A DNA stretch of 64,000 nucleotides, from positions 248,001 through 312,000 of the forward strand of contig NZ_QFRK01000002.1 of NCBI RefSeq assembly GCF_003143855.1, read 5' to 3'. Every line of letters starts with the position of its first letter. The stretch's first letter is position 1. The notes under the pieces are model-generated. The model ran no database searches and was not told the origin of the DNA. It saw only the letters and a list, made by a program, of their open reading frames with translations. This stretch comes from Streptomyces sp. NWU339. GTDB taxonomy: Bacteria; Actinomycetota; Actinomycetes; Streptomycetales; Streptomycetaceae. Shown here in pieces: positions 1-8,277 of this stretch. The position numbers were made by a program, and so were the translations under genes.

Positions 1-525
1 TGGTCTGCGGAGCAGCGCGTCCGCGGCGTCGTCGCGCTCTGCTACGGGGATCCCGCGCAGGTGTCGCCGGAGGCGTTCCGCAACGCCGTGCAGGAGATGG
101 AGCGGCGACTGCGGCTGCCGTACTTCTGGGACGCCATGGCGCGTTCCGCGCGGGGACTCGTCAACGCGTACACCCTGGGCGGCCAGCACGGTCTGTGGCG
201 CCAGGCCGAGCGGGTGCTCGCGCCGACGCTGCTGCTGTACGGCGGCCGGGACCAACTAGTCGGCTTCCGCATGGCCGGGCGCGCGGCCCGCGCGTTCCGC
301 GACTCCAGACTGGTCACCCTGCCCGACGCGGGGCACGTGGCGATGATGGAATACCCCGAGGTCGTGGCCACCGCTTTCCGTGAACTCCTCGCGGATGCAA
401 CGGATTCAGTGATTGAGGGGGGTACTTTGGGGCCGGGCGCGAAGGGCGCTTCGGTCTCGACCGCAGACACCGCTGCGGACGAGACCGCCGACGGCGGGGG
501 CACCGCCGAGAACCTGAGGGGCTGA
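1..525 (+). CDS. alpha/beta hydrolase, C-terminal part (5' end outside window)
   Basis: The frame is open from base 1, so the gene starts upstream of the window. The 174 visible residues fit the second half of an alpha/beta-hydrolase fold. There is a late strand ending in YGGRDQLVG, whose Asp is the likely acid of the triad, and the likely catalytic His lies in DAGHVAMME. The nucleophile serine elbow must lie before the window. The last 35 or so residues, after FRELLAD, are a low-complexity Ala/Thr/Asp/Glu tail. Substrate cannot be inferred. The next gene starts 8 bases downstream on the same strand, so the two are probably co-transcribed. Confidence 0.8.
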   Translation, partial: WSAEQRVRGVVALCYGDPAQVSPEAFRNAVQEMERRLRLPYFWDAMARSARGLVNAYTLGGQHGLWRQAERVLAPTLLLYGGRDQLVGFRMAGRAARAFRDSRLVTLPDAGHVAMMEYPEVVATAFRELLADATDSVIEGGTLGPGAKGASVSTADTAADETADGGGTAENLRG

Positions 526-533
526 GGCACCAG

Positions 534-2030
534 GTGGGACGCCACAGCCGTCGTGGGCCCGCCCCCAAGGGCGACACCGCGGATCCGGCGGCGGCACGTG
601 CCGACCGGAGGTCCCGGGGCGGCCGGGGCAGCGACGGCCGGGGAGGAGCCCGGCCGGACGGCCTGGTTCCGCCAGGCCGTGGAGCGCCGGACCCTGGCCC
701 GCCCGCGGAATACGGGCCACCCGCTCATGGGGTGCCACGCCTGCCGGAAGGGTGGCTTCCGGACGGGACGCCCGCGCGTGGAGTGCCGCGACCGCCCGAG
801 GGCACCCCCGCTCACGGCGTTCCGCGCGTCCGTGGCGGCGGCCATCCCGAGCAGCGGGAACCCGGCGGTGGCTGGGGCGAGTTGAGGGGACAGAACCCGG
901 GAGTCGGGTATCCCGGGTACCCGGGGCGCCCCGGGCCGGCCGGCGGGGGCGTGCCCTTGCCGCGACAGCGCCAGGCGCCCACCGGGGGGCCGTGGGAAGC
1001 GCGAGATCCGCGCGGGCCGCGACAGGACTACCTCGACGCCTTCGACGAGGAAGGCGACCTCTTCACGCCCCGCGACCCGGCCCGCCGGACCTTCGCCACG
1101 GACTCCACGCACGCGGCGGGCCCCTACGCCGCCGTCACCGACTGGGGCACCGCGTCGGCCGCCCGCGCCCCGGCCGGCCTCGACGACGCGCCCCCCGCCG
1201 GAGCGCCGGCGGAGACCAAGGGCGCCAAGGGGCGCGCGTTCACCGGGATCGCGGCCGCCGCCGTGACCACCGTGCTGGCCGTCGTCGTGGCGGGCCAGGT
1301 CGCCGACGAACACGACGCCGCCGCCGACGACGTACAGGCGCAGTCCGTCACCGACCAGGCGGCGCGCGACGTCCGGGACTCCGGCTCGCGCGGGGCCGGG
1401 CGGGACGAGACGTCGTCCGGCGCCGGGTCGTTGACGTACGCGCAGAAGATGGAGAAGAGGTACCCGATCGCCGACTCCCTCGCGGGCTCGGGGAAGTTCG
1501 AGGCGATCCCCGGAATCGACAAGGCGCAGGGCGAGGGGCAGAAGATCACCTACCGCGTCGACGTGGAGCAGGGGCTCGGCCTCGACGGCGAACTCTTCGC
1601 CGAGGCGGTGCAGCGGACGCTCAACGACAACCGCAGCTGGTCGCACAACGGCGCCCGTGCCTTCGAGCGCATCCACTCGGGCCGCCCCGACTTCGTCATC
1701 ACGCTCGCCAGCCCCGAGACGACCGCCGACTGGTGCGCCAGGTCCGGACTCGACACCACGGTGGACAACGTCTCCTGCGACTCGGCGGCCACCGAGCGCG
1801 TGATGATCAACGCGTTCCGGTGGGCGCAGGGCGCCGAGACGTACGGCGACGAGCTTCTCGCCTACCGGCAGATGCTGCTCAACCACGAGATCGGCCACCG
1901 CCTGGGGTACAACCACCTCACCTGCGACAAGGACGGCGATCTGGCCCCGGTCATGCAGCAGCAGACCAAGTTCCTCGACCACGACGGAATCAGCTGCCGG
2001 CCGAACCCCTGGCCGTATCCGAAGGGCTGA
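534..2030 (+). CDS. DUF3152 protein, membrane-anchored, with metzincin-like zinc motif
   Basis: 498 residues from a GTG start. The first 230 or so residues are Pro/Gly/Arg-rich and look disordered. One hydrophobic segment follows at about residues 235-258, then a globular C-terminal domain that should be extracytoplasmic if the anchor is type II. The domain ends with HEIGHRLGYNH (His451, Glu452, His455, His461), which fits the metzincin zinc signature HExxHxxGxxH, followed by a Met in APVMQQQ that could be the Met-turn. The domain matches DUF3152 as I know it from Streptomyces and mycobacteria. Proteolytic activity is inferred from the motif only; no substrate is known to me. The short distance from the upstream hydrolase suggests one transcript. 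Confidence 0.85.
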   Translation: MGRHSRRGPAPKGDTADPAAARADRRSRGGRGSDGRGGARPDGLVPPGRGAPDPGPPAEYGPPAHGVPRLPEGWLPDGTPARGVPRPPEGTPAHGVPRVRGGGHPEQREPGGGWGELRGQNPGVGYPGYPGRPGPAGGGVPLPRQRQAPTGGPWEARDPRGPRQDYLDAFDEEGDLFTPRDPARRTFATDSTHAAGPYAAVTDWGTASAARAPAGLDDAPPAGAPAETKGAKGRAFTGIAAAAVTTVLAVVVAGQVADEHDAAADDVQAQSVTDQAARDVRDSGSRGAGRDETSSGAGSLTYAQKMEKRYPIADSLAGSGKFEAIPGIDKAQGEGQKITYRVDVEQGLGLDGELFAEAVQRTLNDNRSWSHNGARAFERIHSGRPDFVITLASPETTADWCARSGLDTTVDNVSCDSAATERVMINAFRWAQGAETYGDELLAYRQMLLNHEIGHRLGYNHLTCDKDGDLAPVMQQQTKFLDHDGISCRPNPWPYPKG

Positions 2031-2255
2031 CGCCCCGGCAGGGCGCGCCGGGCGCGCCCGGCGCCCTCTGGTCGCACAGCTGATCGCATAGCGCGACCAA
2101 ACGCGTCCCGTGCGAGAAAGTTACGACCGTTCACCCCTTTTGGTGGTGCGACGGACAACCGTCCATCACACCCCCACCTTGTCCGCATACGTTCGTCCCG
2201 CTGCGAGCCGTCGGGCCGACGGCGGCTCCCCATACGGGAGATCGGGGGTGCACTC

Positions 2256-3989
2256 GTGCGCATCGGACTGCTTACGGAGGGTGGCTATCCGTATGTGGGC
2301 GGTGACAGCGGACTCTGGTGCGACCGTCTCGTGCGCGGACTCGGACACCACGAGTTCGACGTCTACGCGTTCAGCCGCAGCGAAGCCCAGGAGGACGCAG
2401 GCTGGGTACCGCTGCCGCCGCAGGTCACCAGGGTGCGTACCGCGCCGCTGTGGACGACCGAGGACGACGGGGTGGTGTACGGCAGGCGCGCGCGCCGGCG
2501 ATTCACCGAGCACTACGGCGAACTCGCCGCCGTGCTCAGCGCGGCGGACCCCGCGACGACCCGCGCCCCGGCCGAGGCGGACCGTTTCGCCCACGCTCTG
2601 TACGGTCTTGCCGAACTCGCCCACGACGAGGGCGGTCTCGACGCCGCTCTCCGCTCCGAGACCGCCGTACGAACCCTGGAACGCGCCTGTCGTGCGCCCC
2701 GCGTGCTGCGCGCCGCGCGGGAGGCCCGGGTACCGGACCTGCTGGCCGTGGCCGCCCATCTGCAGCACGCCCTGCGCTCCCTCTCACTCGACTGGTACGA
2801 GGAGGACGGGCTCGGCGCGGTCGACCTGTGTCACGCCGCCTCCGGCGGCACGGCCGCCCTGCCGGGCCTGCTCGCCGGCCACTTCTTCGACGTCCCCCTG
2901 CTGGTGACCGAGTACGGCGTACGGCTGCGCACGCACTACCTGACCCGCCCGGACGCCCCACCCGCGGTCCGGTCCCTGCTCGCGGCCTTCCACGGCCGGC
3001 TCGCCGCCGAGACCTACCGGCGGGCCGCGTTCGTCACCCCGGGCAACACCCACGCCCGCCGCTGGCAGGAACGCTGTGGTGCCGACCGGGCGAGGATCCG
3101 CACCATCCATCCCGGAATGGACGCCACGCCCTTCGCGGGGGCGGAGGAGTCCCCGGAGCGCGCGGACCCGGGCACCCTCGTGTGGACCGGCCGGGTGGAG
3201 CCCGCCAAGGACCTGGTCTCACTGCTGCACGCGTTCTCCGGCATCCACGCGGAGGAGCCCGGGGCCCGCCTGCGGATCATCGGCGGCCCGGCCGGCCCGG
3301 AGGGTGCCGCCTACCTCGAGCACTGCCGGGCGCTGGCCGCGCGGCTCTTCCCGGACGGAACCGAGGGCGGCCCGCACTCCACCGGCACTGCTCCGGTGTC
3401 CTTCGAGGAGATCGGCGGTCCGGAACCCGCCGACCGGGCCGAGGCGTATGCCTCGGGCGCCGTGATCGTCCTGTCGAGTGTCGTCGAGGGGTTCCCGGCC
3501 GGTCTCGTCGAGGCGATGCTCTCCGCCCGCGCGACGGTGTCCACGGACGTCGGCGCGGTGGTCGAGGTCATCGGTGGAACCGGTCTCGTCGTACCGCCCC
3601 GCGACCCGCGGGCGCTCGCCGAAGCATGCGTTTCGCTGCTGCGCGACCCCGAGCGCAGGGCGCGCCTCGGCGCCGCCGCGCGCGCCCGCGCACTCGAACT
3701 GTTCACCGTCGAGCAGAACGTCGCCGCGTTCCACGCTCTGTACCTGGAGATCGCGGCGCGCAGCCCGGTCCACCGCGTCCTCCTGAACGACACCGGCGAC
3801 CCCCTGCCCTTCGCAGCCCCCGCCGAGGTCCACGTCCCCGGCGACTGGTCCGTCCCCGCCTCCCGCCCGCCGCTGCGCACCGCCCCCGCCTGGGCCACCG
3901 GCGCTCCCGAGCGGGCCACGGACGTCCTGAGGCCGACCACCCCGGTGTCGGCCACACCACTGGTTCCCGCGACGGAGGCGGCACGATGA
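2256..3989 (+). CDS. PelF-like GT4 glycosyltransferase (DUF3492)
   Basis: 577 residues; GTG start with a purine-rich SD (GGAG then GGGG) upstream. The first 280 or so residues, opening MRIGLLTEGGYPYVGGDSG, match the DUF3492 domain of PelF-type enzymes. The C-terminal GT4 domain contains TLVWTGRVEPAKD and the EX7E pair Glu411/Glu419 in the EGFPAGLVE segment, which bind the nucleotide-sugar donor. PelF in Pseudomonas is the cytosolic glycosyltransferase that makes the GalNAc/GlcNAc Pel polymer. It is the first gene of a coupled set whose next start (ATG 3986) overlaps its stop. The last 80 residues are a Pro/Ala-rich tail. Donor specificity is inferred by family and not visible in the sequence. 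Confidence 0.88.
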   Translation: MRIGLLTEGGYPYVGGDSGLWCDRLVRGLGHHEFDVYAFSRSEAQEDAGWVPLPPQVTRVRTAPLWTTEDDGVVYGRRARRRFTEHYGELAAVLSAADPATTRAPAEADRFAHALYGLAELAHDEGGLDAALRSETAVRTLERACRAPRVLRAAREARVPDLLAVAAHLQHALRSLSLDWYEEDGLGAVDLCHAASGGTAALPGLLAGHFFDVPLLVTEYGVRLRTHYLTRPDAPPAVRSLLAAFHGRLAAETYRRAAFVTPGNTHARRWQERCGADRARIRTIHPGMDATPFAGAEESPERADPGTLVWTGRVEPAKDLVSLLHAFSGIHAEEPGARLRIIGGPAGPEGAAYLEHCRALAARLFPDGTEGGPHSTGTAPVSFEEIGGPEPADRAEAYASGAVIVLSSVVEGFPAGLVEAMLSARATVSTDVGAVVEVIGGTGLVVPPRDPRALAEACVSLLRDPERRARLGAAARARALELFTVEQNVAAFHALYLEIAARSPVHRVLLNDTGDPLPFAAPAEVHVPGDWSVPASRPPLRTAPAWATGAPERATDVLRPTTPVSATPLVPATEAAR

Positions 3990-5134
3990 CCGGACTCGAC
4001 GAACTGGACCGGGACCCGGCCCGGCCCGCCACCGCCCGCCCGGGCACCGCCGACCCCGTGAAGGCGCTGCTGCACCGCCACCGCGAGCTGTGCGAACGTG
4101 CCGTGGACCCCCTGGAGATCGCGGCGGGCCTGGAGGCGCACGGCGTCACCGACCGGACCGCCGCACGCTTCCGGCACCGGGACGTCTTCTCCCTCGCGGA
4201 GGAGCTGTACGCCAGGATCCCCCGCGACCACGACACCCCCAGCCCCGCCACCCCCGCCGCCCCCGAGGCACGCGCCGGCTGGATCGCCCGCACGCTGCTC
4301 CCCGGCGCCCTCGGCGTCGCGTCGGTGACCGCCCTGCGCCTCACCCACGGCCAGACCCGCCTCTACGCGGTCGCCGCGGGTGTGCTCGCCATCGCCCTGG
4401 CCGCGCGCGCGGTCCTGCGCCGGGGCCCGCTCAGCGCCGCCCGCCCGCCCGCCCCCGGCACGGCGACGTGGGCCTGCTGGCTCATCGGTTACGCCGTCCT
4501 GGGCGACGGCCTGCTCCACACCGCGATCACCGGCGGCCCCGACGGCCCGCCCACCGGCGCCGTCGACGGCGACTGGCCGTTCACCGTCGCTCCGGCCCTG
4601 GCCCTCACCCTGGCCTGCGCCCCCGGTGCCTGGGGCGCGGGCCTGTTCACCGCACGGGCCCGCCGCAGACTCGCGACCAGCCGAGGCCTCGAGGACTTCA
4701 CCGCCTCCGTCCGCCCCCTGCTGTTCGGCGTCCTCGCGCTGTTCCTGTGCGCTCTGGCCGTTCTCCTCTCCCTCTGCGCCACGGCCCTGGACGAACCCTT
4801 CATCCCCCTCGAAGCGCTCTCCCTGGGCGCCCTCCTCTTCCTGGCCCGCCTCCTCGCCCTCCACGGCTTCACCCATGCCCCGAAGGTGATCCTCGTGGCC
4901 ACCGCCCTGGCCCAGGCAGCCGCCCTGGCCACGGTCTTCGCGGCCCGCCTCCCCGGCTGCGGAGCGCTGGCCGCGCCCGTGGAAAGCCTGGTCGCCACCT
5001 GGGGCCCCACCGCCGTCCCCACTCTCACCTGTGGTGCGGCGGCCCTGACCCTCCTGATCCACGCAACCCGCACACTCCCCCGAGCCTCGGCGCACGTCCG
5101 GCCGCAGGCACCACTCCAAGGAGATCCCACATGA
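3986..5134 (+). CDS. polytopic membrane protein of the polysaccharide-like operon
   Basis: 382 residues; the ATG overlaps the stop of the glycosyltransferase gene (ATGA at 3986-3989), so translation is probably coupled. A soluble N-terminal region of about 95 residues, rich in charged residues, precedes about eight or nine hydrophobic segments from residue 100 to the end. I do not recognise a named family. Its size and topology are smaller than PelG, the MATE-like partner of PelF. By position it is the best candidate for moving or assembling the product of the neighbouring glycosyltransferase, but nothing in the sequence proves this. Confidence 0.8.
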   Translation: MTGLDELDRDPARPATARPGTADPVKALLHRHRELCERAVDPLEIAAGLEAHGVTDRTAARFRHRDVFSLAEELYARIPRDHDTPSPATPAAPEARAGWIARTLLPGALGVASVTALRLTHGQTRLYAVAAGVLAIALAARAVLRRGPLSAARPPAPGTATWACWLIGYAVLGDGLLHTAITGGPDGPPTGAVDGDWPFTVAPALALTLACAPGAWGAGLFTARARRRLATSRGLEDFTASVRPLLFGVLALFLCALAVLLSLCATALDEPFIPLEALSLGALLFLARLLALHGFTHAPKVILVATALAQAAALATVFAARLPGCGALAAPVESLVATWGPTAVPTLTCGAAALTLLIHATRTLPRASAHVRPQAPLQGDPT

Positions 5135-5178
5135 CCACCCGCCCAGCGGCCCCGGCCGCCACAGGAGCCGCCCGATGA
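5131..5178 (+). CDS. 15-codon mini-ORF coupled at both ends
   Basis: ATG at 5131 overlaps the stop of the membrane protein gene (ATGA), and its own stop overlaps the ATG of the epimerase gene (ATGA at 5175-5178). A clear SD (AAGGAG) lies 7 bases before the start. The encoded peptide is MTTRPAAPAATGAAR. It may only serve to hand ribosomes from one gene to the next. No function is known, and it could be a chance ORF around a vestigial start. Confidence 0.4.
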   Translation: MTTRPAAPAATGAAR

Positions 5179-6194
5179 GAGTTCTGCTGATCGGAGCCAA
5201 CGGGTACATCGGCCGTTTCGTCGCCGACCGTCTGCTCGCCGACCCGGCCGTCCAGCTCACCGCCCTCGGCCGCGGCGACGACGCCGACGTCCGCTTCGAC
5301 CTCGCCACCGGCAGCCCCGGCGCGCTCACCCGGTTCCTCGACGCCGTCCACCCCGGCGTGGTGGTCAACTGCGCCGGTGCCACCCGTGGCGGTGCCCGGG
5401 AACTCACCCGGCACAACACCGTCGCCGTCGCCACCGTCTGCGAGGCCCTGCGCCGCAGTGGCTGCGGCGCCCGCCTCGTGCAGATCGGCTGCAGCGCGGA
5501 GTACGGCCCCAGCCAGCCCGGTTCCTCCACGGCGGAGGACGCCGTCCCCCGCCCCGGCGGCCCGTACGGCGTCAGCAAGCTCGCCGCGACCGAACTGGTT
5601 CTCGGCTCCGGGCTGGACGCCGTGGTCCTGCGGGTCTTCTCACCCGCCGGGCCCGGCACCCCCGCCGGCTCCCCGCTCGGCCGCCTCGCCGAGGCGATGC
5701 GCCGCGCCATGCAGTCCGGCGACGGCGAACTGAAGCTCGGCGGTCTCGGTGCCCAGCGCGACTTCGTCGACGTCCGGGACGTGGCCCGTGCCGTGCACGC
5801 CGCCTCGCTCTCCGCCGCACAGGGTGTCATCAACATCGGTTCGGGCCGCGCCGTCCGCCTGCGGGACGCCGCCGCGGTCCTCGCCCGCGTGGCCGGATAC
5901 GGCGGTGTCCTCCACGAACTCGACGGCCCGCCCGGCGCCCAGACCGCCCACGGCGGCCACGCCACCCACACGGGCCACACCGCCCACACACCGCATCTCA
6001 GGCCGAGCCTCGGCCACCCGCGGAGCGAGTCCGACCACCACGCGGCATCGGTCGCGTACCCGTACCCGGACGGCTGCGGCAGCTGGCAGCAGGCGGACGT
6101 GCGCACCGCGCGCGACCGGCTCGGCTGGCGTCCCAGGATCAACTTCGAGGAATCCCTCGCCGACATCTGGATGGAGGCGGCATGTCGTATCTGA
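5175..6194 (+). CDS. NAD-dependent epimerase/dehydratase (extended SDR)
   Basis: 339 residues; SD AGGAG 8 bases before the ATG. The Rossmann motif GANGYIG is at residues 7-13 and the catalytic YxxxK is Tyr131/Lys135 in YGVSK. The remaining sequence (QRDFVDVRDVARAVHAA, VINIGSG) is typical of sugar-nucleotide 4-epimerases and dehydratases. A His-rich insert at about residues 257-276 is unusual. In Pel-like pathways an epimerase (PelX) supplies UDP-GalNAc, so by context this enzyme may prepare the donor for the PelF-like transferase. It overlaps the next gene by 13 bases. The exact sugar is not decidable from sequence. Confidence 0.85.
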   Translation: MRVLLIGANGYIGRFVADRLLADPAVQLTALGRGDDADVRFDLATGSPGALTRFLDAVHPGVVVNCAGATRGGARELTRHNTVAVATVCEALRRSGCGARLVQIGCSAEYGPSQPGSSTAEDAVPRPGGPYGVSKLAATELVLGSGLDAVVLRVFSPAGPGTPAGSPLGRLAEAMRRAMQSGDGELKLGGLGAQRDFVDVRDVARAVHAASLSAAQGVINIGSGRAVRLRDAAAVLARVAGYGGVLHELDGPPGAQTAHGGHATHTGHTAHTPHLRPSLGHPRSESDHHAASVAYPYPDGCGSWQQADVRTARDRLGWRPRINFEESLADIWMEAACRI

Positions 6195-6943
6195 TCCCCC
6201 GGGTCAGACCCGGTACCGGTACCGATACCGGCGTCCGCACCGGCTTCGGCGTCCCCGGTCTGGCGCACCCCCTCCTCGCTCCGGCCGAGTGGAACGCGCT
6301 CACCCGCCCGGGAGGCGGAAGCCCTTTGCACTGGGTCGTTCTGAACGTTGCCAACGGTCCCGGCGTACAACCCGATCCGCACTGCCTGGAGGCAGCCGGC
6401 CGGCTGCGCAACGCCGGTGTCCGCATCCTGGGCCATCTCGACTCGGCATACGGCCTGAGAGGCTTCGGCGAGCTGATCTCGAACGCCCACCGGTTCATCG
6501 ACTGGTACCAGGCCGACGGATTCCTCCTGGACCGCTGCCCCGCGGACCGTGCCGCGCTCCCCGAGGTCCGGCGGACGGTCGGAGCACTCCGCGCGATCCG
6601 TGACGACGCCCACATCGTCCTCGGTCACGGCACCCACCCGCACCCGGGCCACGCCGAGATCGCGGACCAACTGGTCACGTTCTCCGGCCCGTGGAGCGAC
6701 TACCGCTGGTCGCAGGTGGCGGAATGGACCGCCGACCATCCGCCCGAGCGGTTCTGCCACTTCGTCCACGGAGTGCCCGGACCGCACCTGGAGGAGGCGC
6801 TGCGCATCGCCCGCTGGCAGGGCGCCGCGACCATCTACTTCACCGACCGCACAGCCCGCGACGGCCGAACCGATCCCTGGGAACCGCTGCCCGGCTACTG
6901 GGACGATCTCGTCTCGCGGATCGGGATGGGTGTCTCGGAATGA
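6182..6943 (+). CDS. spherulin-4 family protein (GH135-like TIM barrel)
   Basis: 253 residues; starts inside the 3' end of the epimerase gene. The pattern VLNVANGPG near the start, ILGHLDSAYG, then FIDWYQADGFLLDR fits the spherulin-4 superfamily, which includes the fungal galactosaminogalactan hydrolase Sph3 (GH135) and is related to the hydrolase domain of PelA. The family usually has an Asp-Glu pair after this strand. Here Asp117 is followed by Arg118, so the usual acid is absent. No signal peptide is seen, so it may be cytosolic. Its stop codon overlaps the -35 element of the moeZ promoter. A role in trimming the polymer is an inference from gene context. Confidence 0.8.
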   Translation: MSYLIPRVRPGTGTDTGVRTGFGVPGLAHPLLAPAEWNALTRPGGGSPLHWVVLNVANGPGVQPDPHCLEAAGRLRNAGVRILGHLDSAYGLRGFGELISNAHRFIDWYQADGFLLDRCPADRAALPEVRRTVGALRAIRDDAHIVLGHGTHPHPGHAEIADQLVTFSGPWSDYRWSQVAEWTADHPPERFCHFVHGVPGPHLEEALRIARWQGAATIYFTDRTARDGRTDPWEPLPGYWDDLVSRIGMGVSE

Positions 6944-6962
6944 AAAAGGCCATGGCAGTGTT
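6937..6962 (+). promoter_or_regulatory. SigR-type promoter for moeZ
   Basis: GGAAT at 6937-6941, an 18-base spacer, then GTT at 6960-6962 matches the Streptomyces SigR consensus GGGAAT-N18/19-GTT. It lies 45 bases before the moeZ start. From memory, a moeB/moeZ gene is listed among SigR targets in S. coelicolor. Confidence 0.75.
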
Positions 6963-7006
6963 GGGGGGAGAACAACCGTAGTGATTGACCGACCAACGGA
7001 GTCCCC

Positions 7007-8185
7007 GTGTCGTTGCCACCCCTGGTCGAGCCGGCCCCCGAGCTCACCGTAGACGAGGTTCGCAGGTACTCCCGCCACCTGATCATCCCCGATGTGGGGA
7101 TGGACGGGCAGAAGCGGCTGAAGAACGCCAAGGTGCTGTTCGTCGGCGCCGGTGGCCTGGGTTCGCCAGGGCTGATGTACATGGCCGCGGCGGGCGTGGG
7201 CACGCTCGGCATCGTGGAGTTCGACGAGGTCGACGAGTCGAACCTGCAGCGGCAGGTCATCCACAGCCAGGCCGACATCGGCCGGCCGAAGGCCGAGTCC
7301 GCACGAGACACGATCAAGGGCATCAACCCGTACGTGAACGTGGTCCTGCACGAAGAGCGGCTCGAGTCCGACAACGTGATGGGCATCTTCAGCGAGTACG
7401 ACCTGATCATCGACGGTACGGACAACTTCGCGACCCGCTACCTGGTCAACGACGCGTGCGTGCTGCTGAACAAGCCCTATGTCTGGGGCTCGATCTACCG
7501 CTTCGACGGCCAGGCCTCCGTGTTCTGGTCCGAGCACGGTCCCTGCTACCGCTGCCTCTACCCGGAGCCCCCGCCCCCCGGCATGGTCCCCTCCTGCGCC
7601 GAGGGCGGCGTCCTGGGCGTGCTGTGCGCGTCCATCGGCTCCATCCAGGCCAACGAGGGCATCAAGCTCCTCGCCGGCATCGGTGAGCCGCTGGTCGGCC
7701 GCCTGATGATCTACGACGCCCTGGAGATGCAGTACCGCCAGGTCAAGGTCCGCAAGGACCCGGACTGCGCGGTCTGCGGCAAGAACCCGACCGTCACCGA
7801 GCTCATCGACTACGAGGCCTTCTGCGGCGTCGTCTCCGAGGAGGCCCAGGCGGCGGCCGCCGACGCCACGATCACTCCCAAGCAGCTCAAGCAGTGGATC
7901 GACGAGGGCGAGAACATCGAGCTCATCGACGTCCGCGAGCCGAACGAGTTCGAGATCGTCTCCATCCCCGGCGCCCGGCTGATCCCGAAGAACGAGTTCC
8001 TCATGGGCAACGCCCTGGAGAGCCTGCCGCAGGACAAGAAGATCGTCTTGAACTGCAAGACGGGCGTCCGCAGTGCGGAAGTCCTCGCGGTCCTGAAGTC
8101 CGCGGGCTTCGCCGACGCCGTCCACCTCGGCGGCGGCGTGGTCGGCTGGGTCAACCAGATCGAGCCGTCGAAGCCGATCTACTGA
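7007..8185 (+). CDS. moeZ: MoeZ, E1-like adenylyltransferase/sulfurtransferase (ThiF + rhodanese)
   Basis: 392 residues; GTG start with GGAG 5 bases upstream. The N-terminal ThiF/MoeB domain has the ATP loop VGAGGLGSPG at about 46-55, the ESNLQRQV segment, and zinc Cys pairs in CYRC and CAVC. The C-terminal rhodanese domain carries the sulfur-accepting Cys350 in NCKTGVRS. In actinomycetes MoeZ adenylates and thiolates the C-terminal Gly of sulfur-carrier proteins (MoaD, CysO, ThiS and carriers in natural-product clusters). A SigR-type promoter directly upstream links it to thiol stress, and a 16-bp stem terminator follows at 8233-8273. Confidence 0.95.
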   Translation: MSLPPLVEPAPELTVDEVRRYSRHLIIPDVGMDGQKRLKNAKVLFVGAGGLGSPGLMYMAAAGVGTLGIVEFDEVDESNLQRQVIHSQADIGRPKAESARDTIKGINPYVNVVLHEERLESDNVMGIFSEYDLIIDGTDNFATRYLVNDACVLLNKPYVWGSIYRFDGQASVFWSEHGPCYRCLYPEPPPPGMVPSCAEGGVLGVLCASIGSIQANEGIKLLAGIGEPLVGRLMIYDALEMQYRQVKVRKDPDCAVCGKNPTVTELIDYEAFCGVVSEEAQAAAADATITPKQLKQWIDEGENIELIDVREPNEFEIVSIPGARLIPKNEFLMGNALESLPQDKKIVLNCKTGVRSAEVLAVLKSAGFADAVHLGGGVVGWVNQIEPSKPIY

Positions 8186-8232
8186 TCCCGGGTCACCACC
8201 GCGATGCCGGCCTGATCCGAACGAGAGGCCGA

Positions 8233-8273
8233 GGCGGGGGCTTCGCGCACCACGGGCGCGCGAAGCCCCCGCC
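8233..8273. terminator. bidirectional terminator between moeZ and the aminopeptidase gene
   Basis: A perfect 16-bp inverted repeat (8233-8248 with 8258-8273) and a 9-base loop sit between two convergent genes. No strong T-tract follows on either strand, as is common in Streptomyces. Confidence 0.8.
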
Positions 8274-8277
8274 GTCG

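Noticed and set aside
2256..6943. A full Pel operon
   Set aside because: Only PelF-like, epimerase and spherulin-4 parts are recognisable; PelA deacetylase, PelD, PelE and PelG are not seen, so the call is kept as Pel-like.
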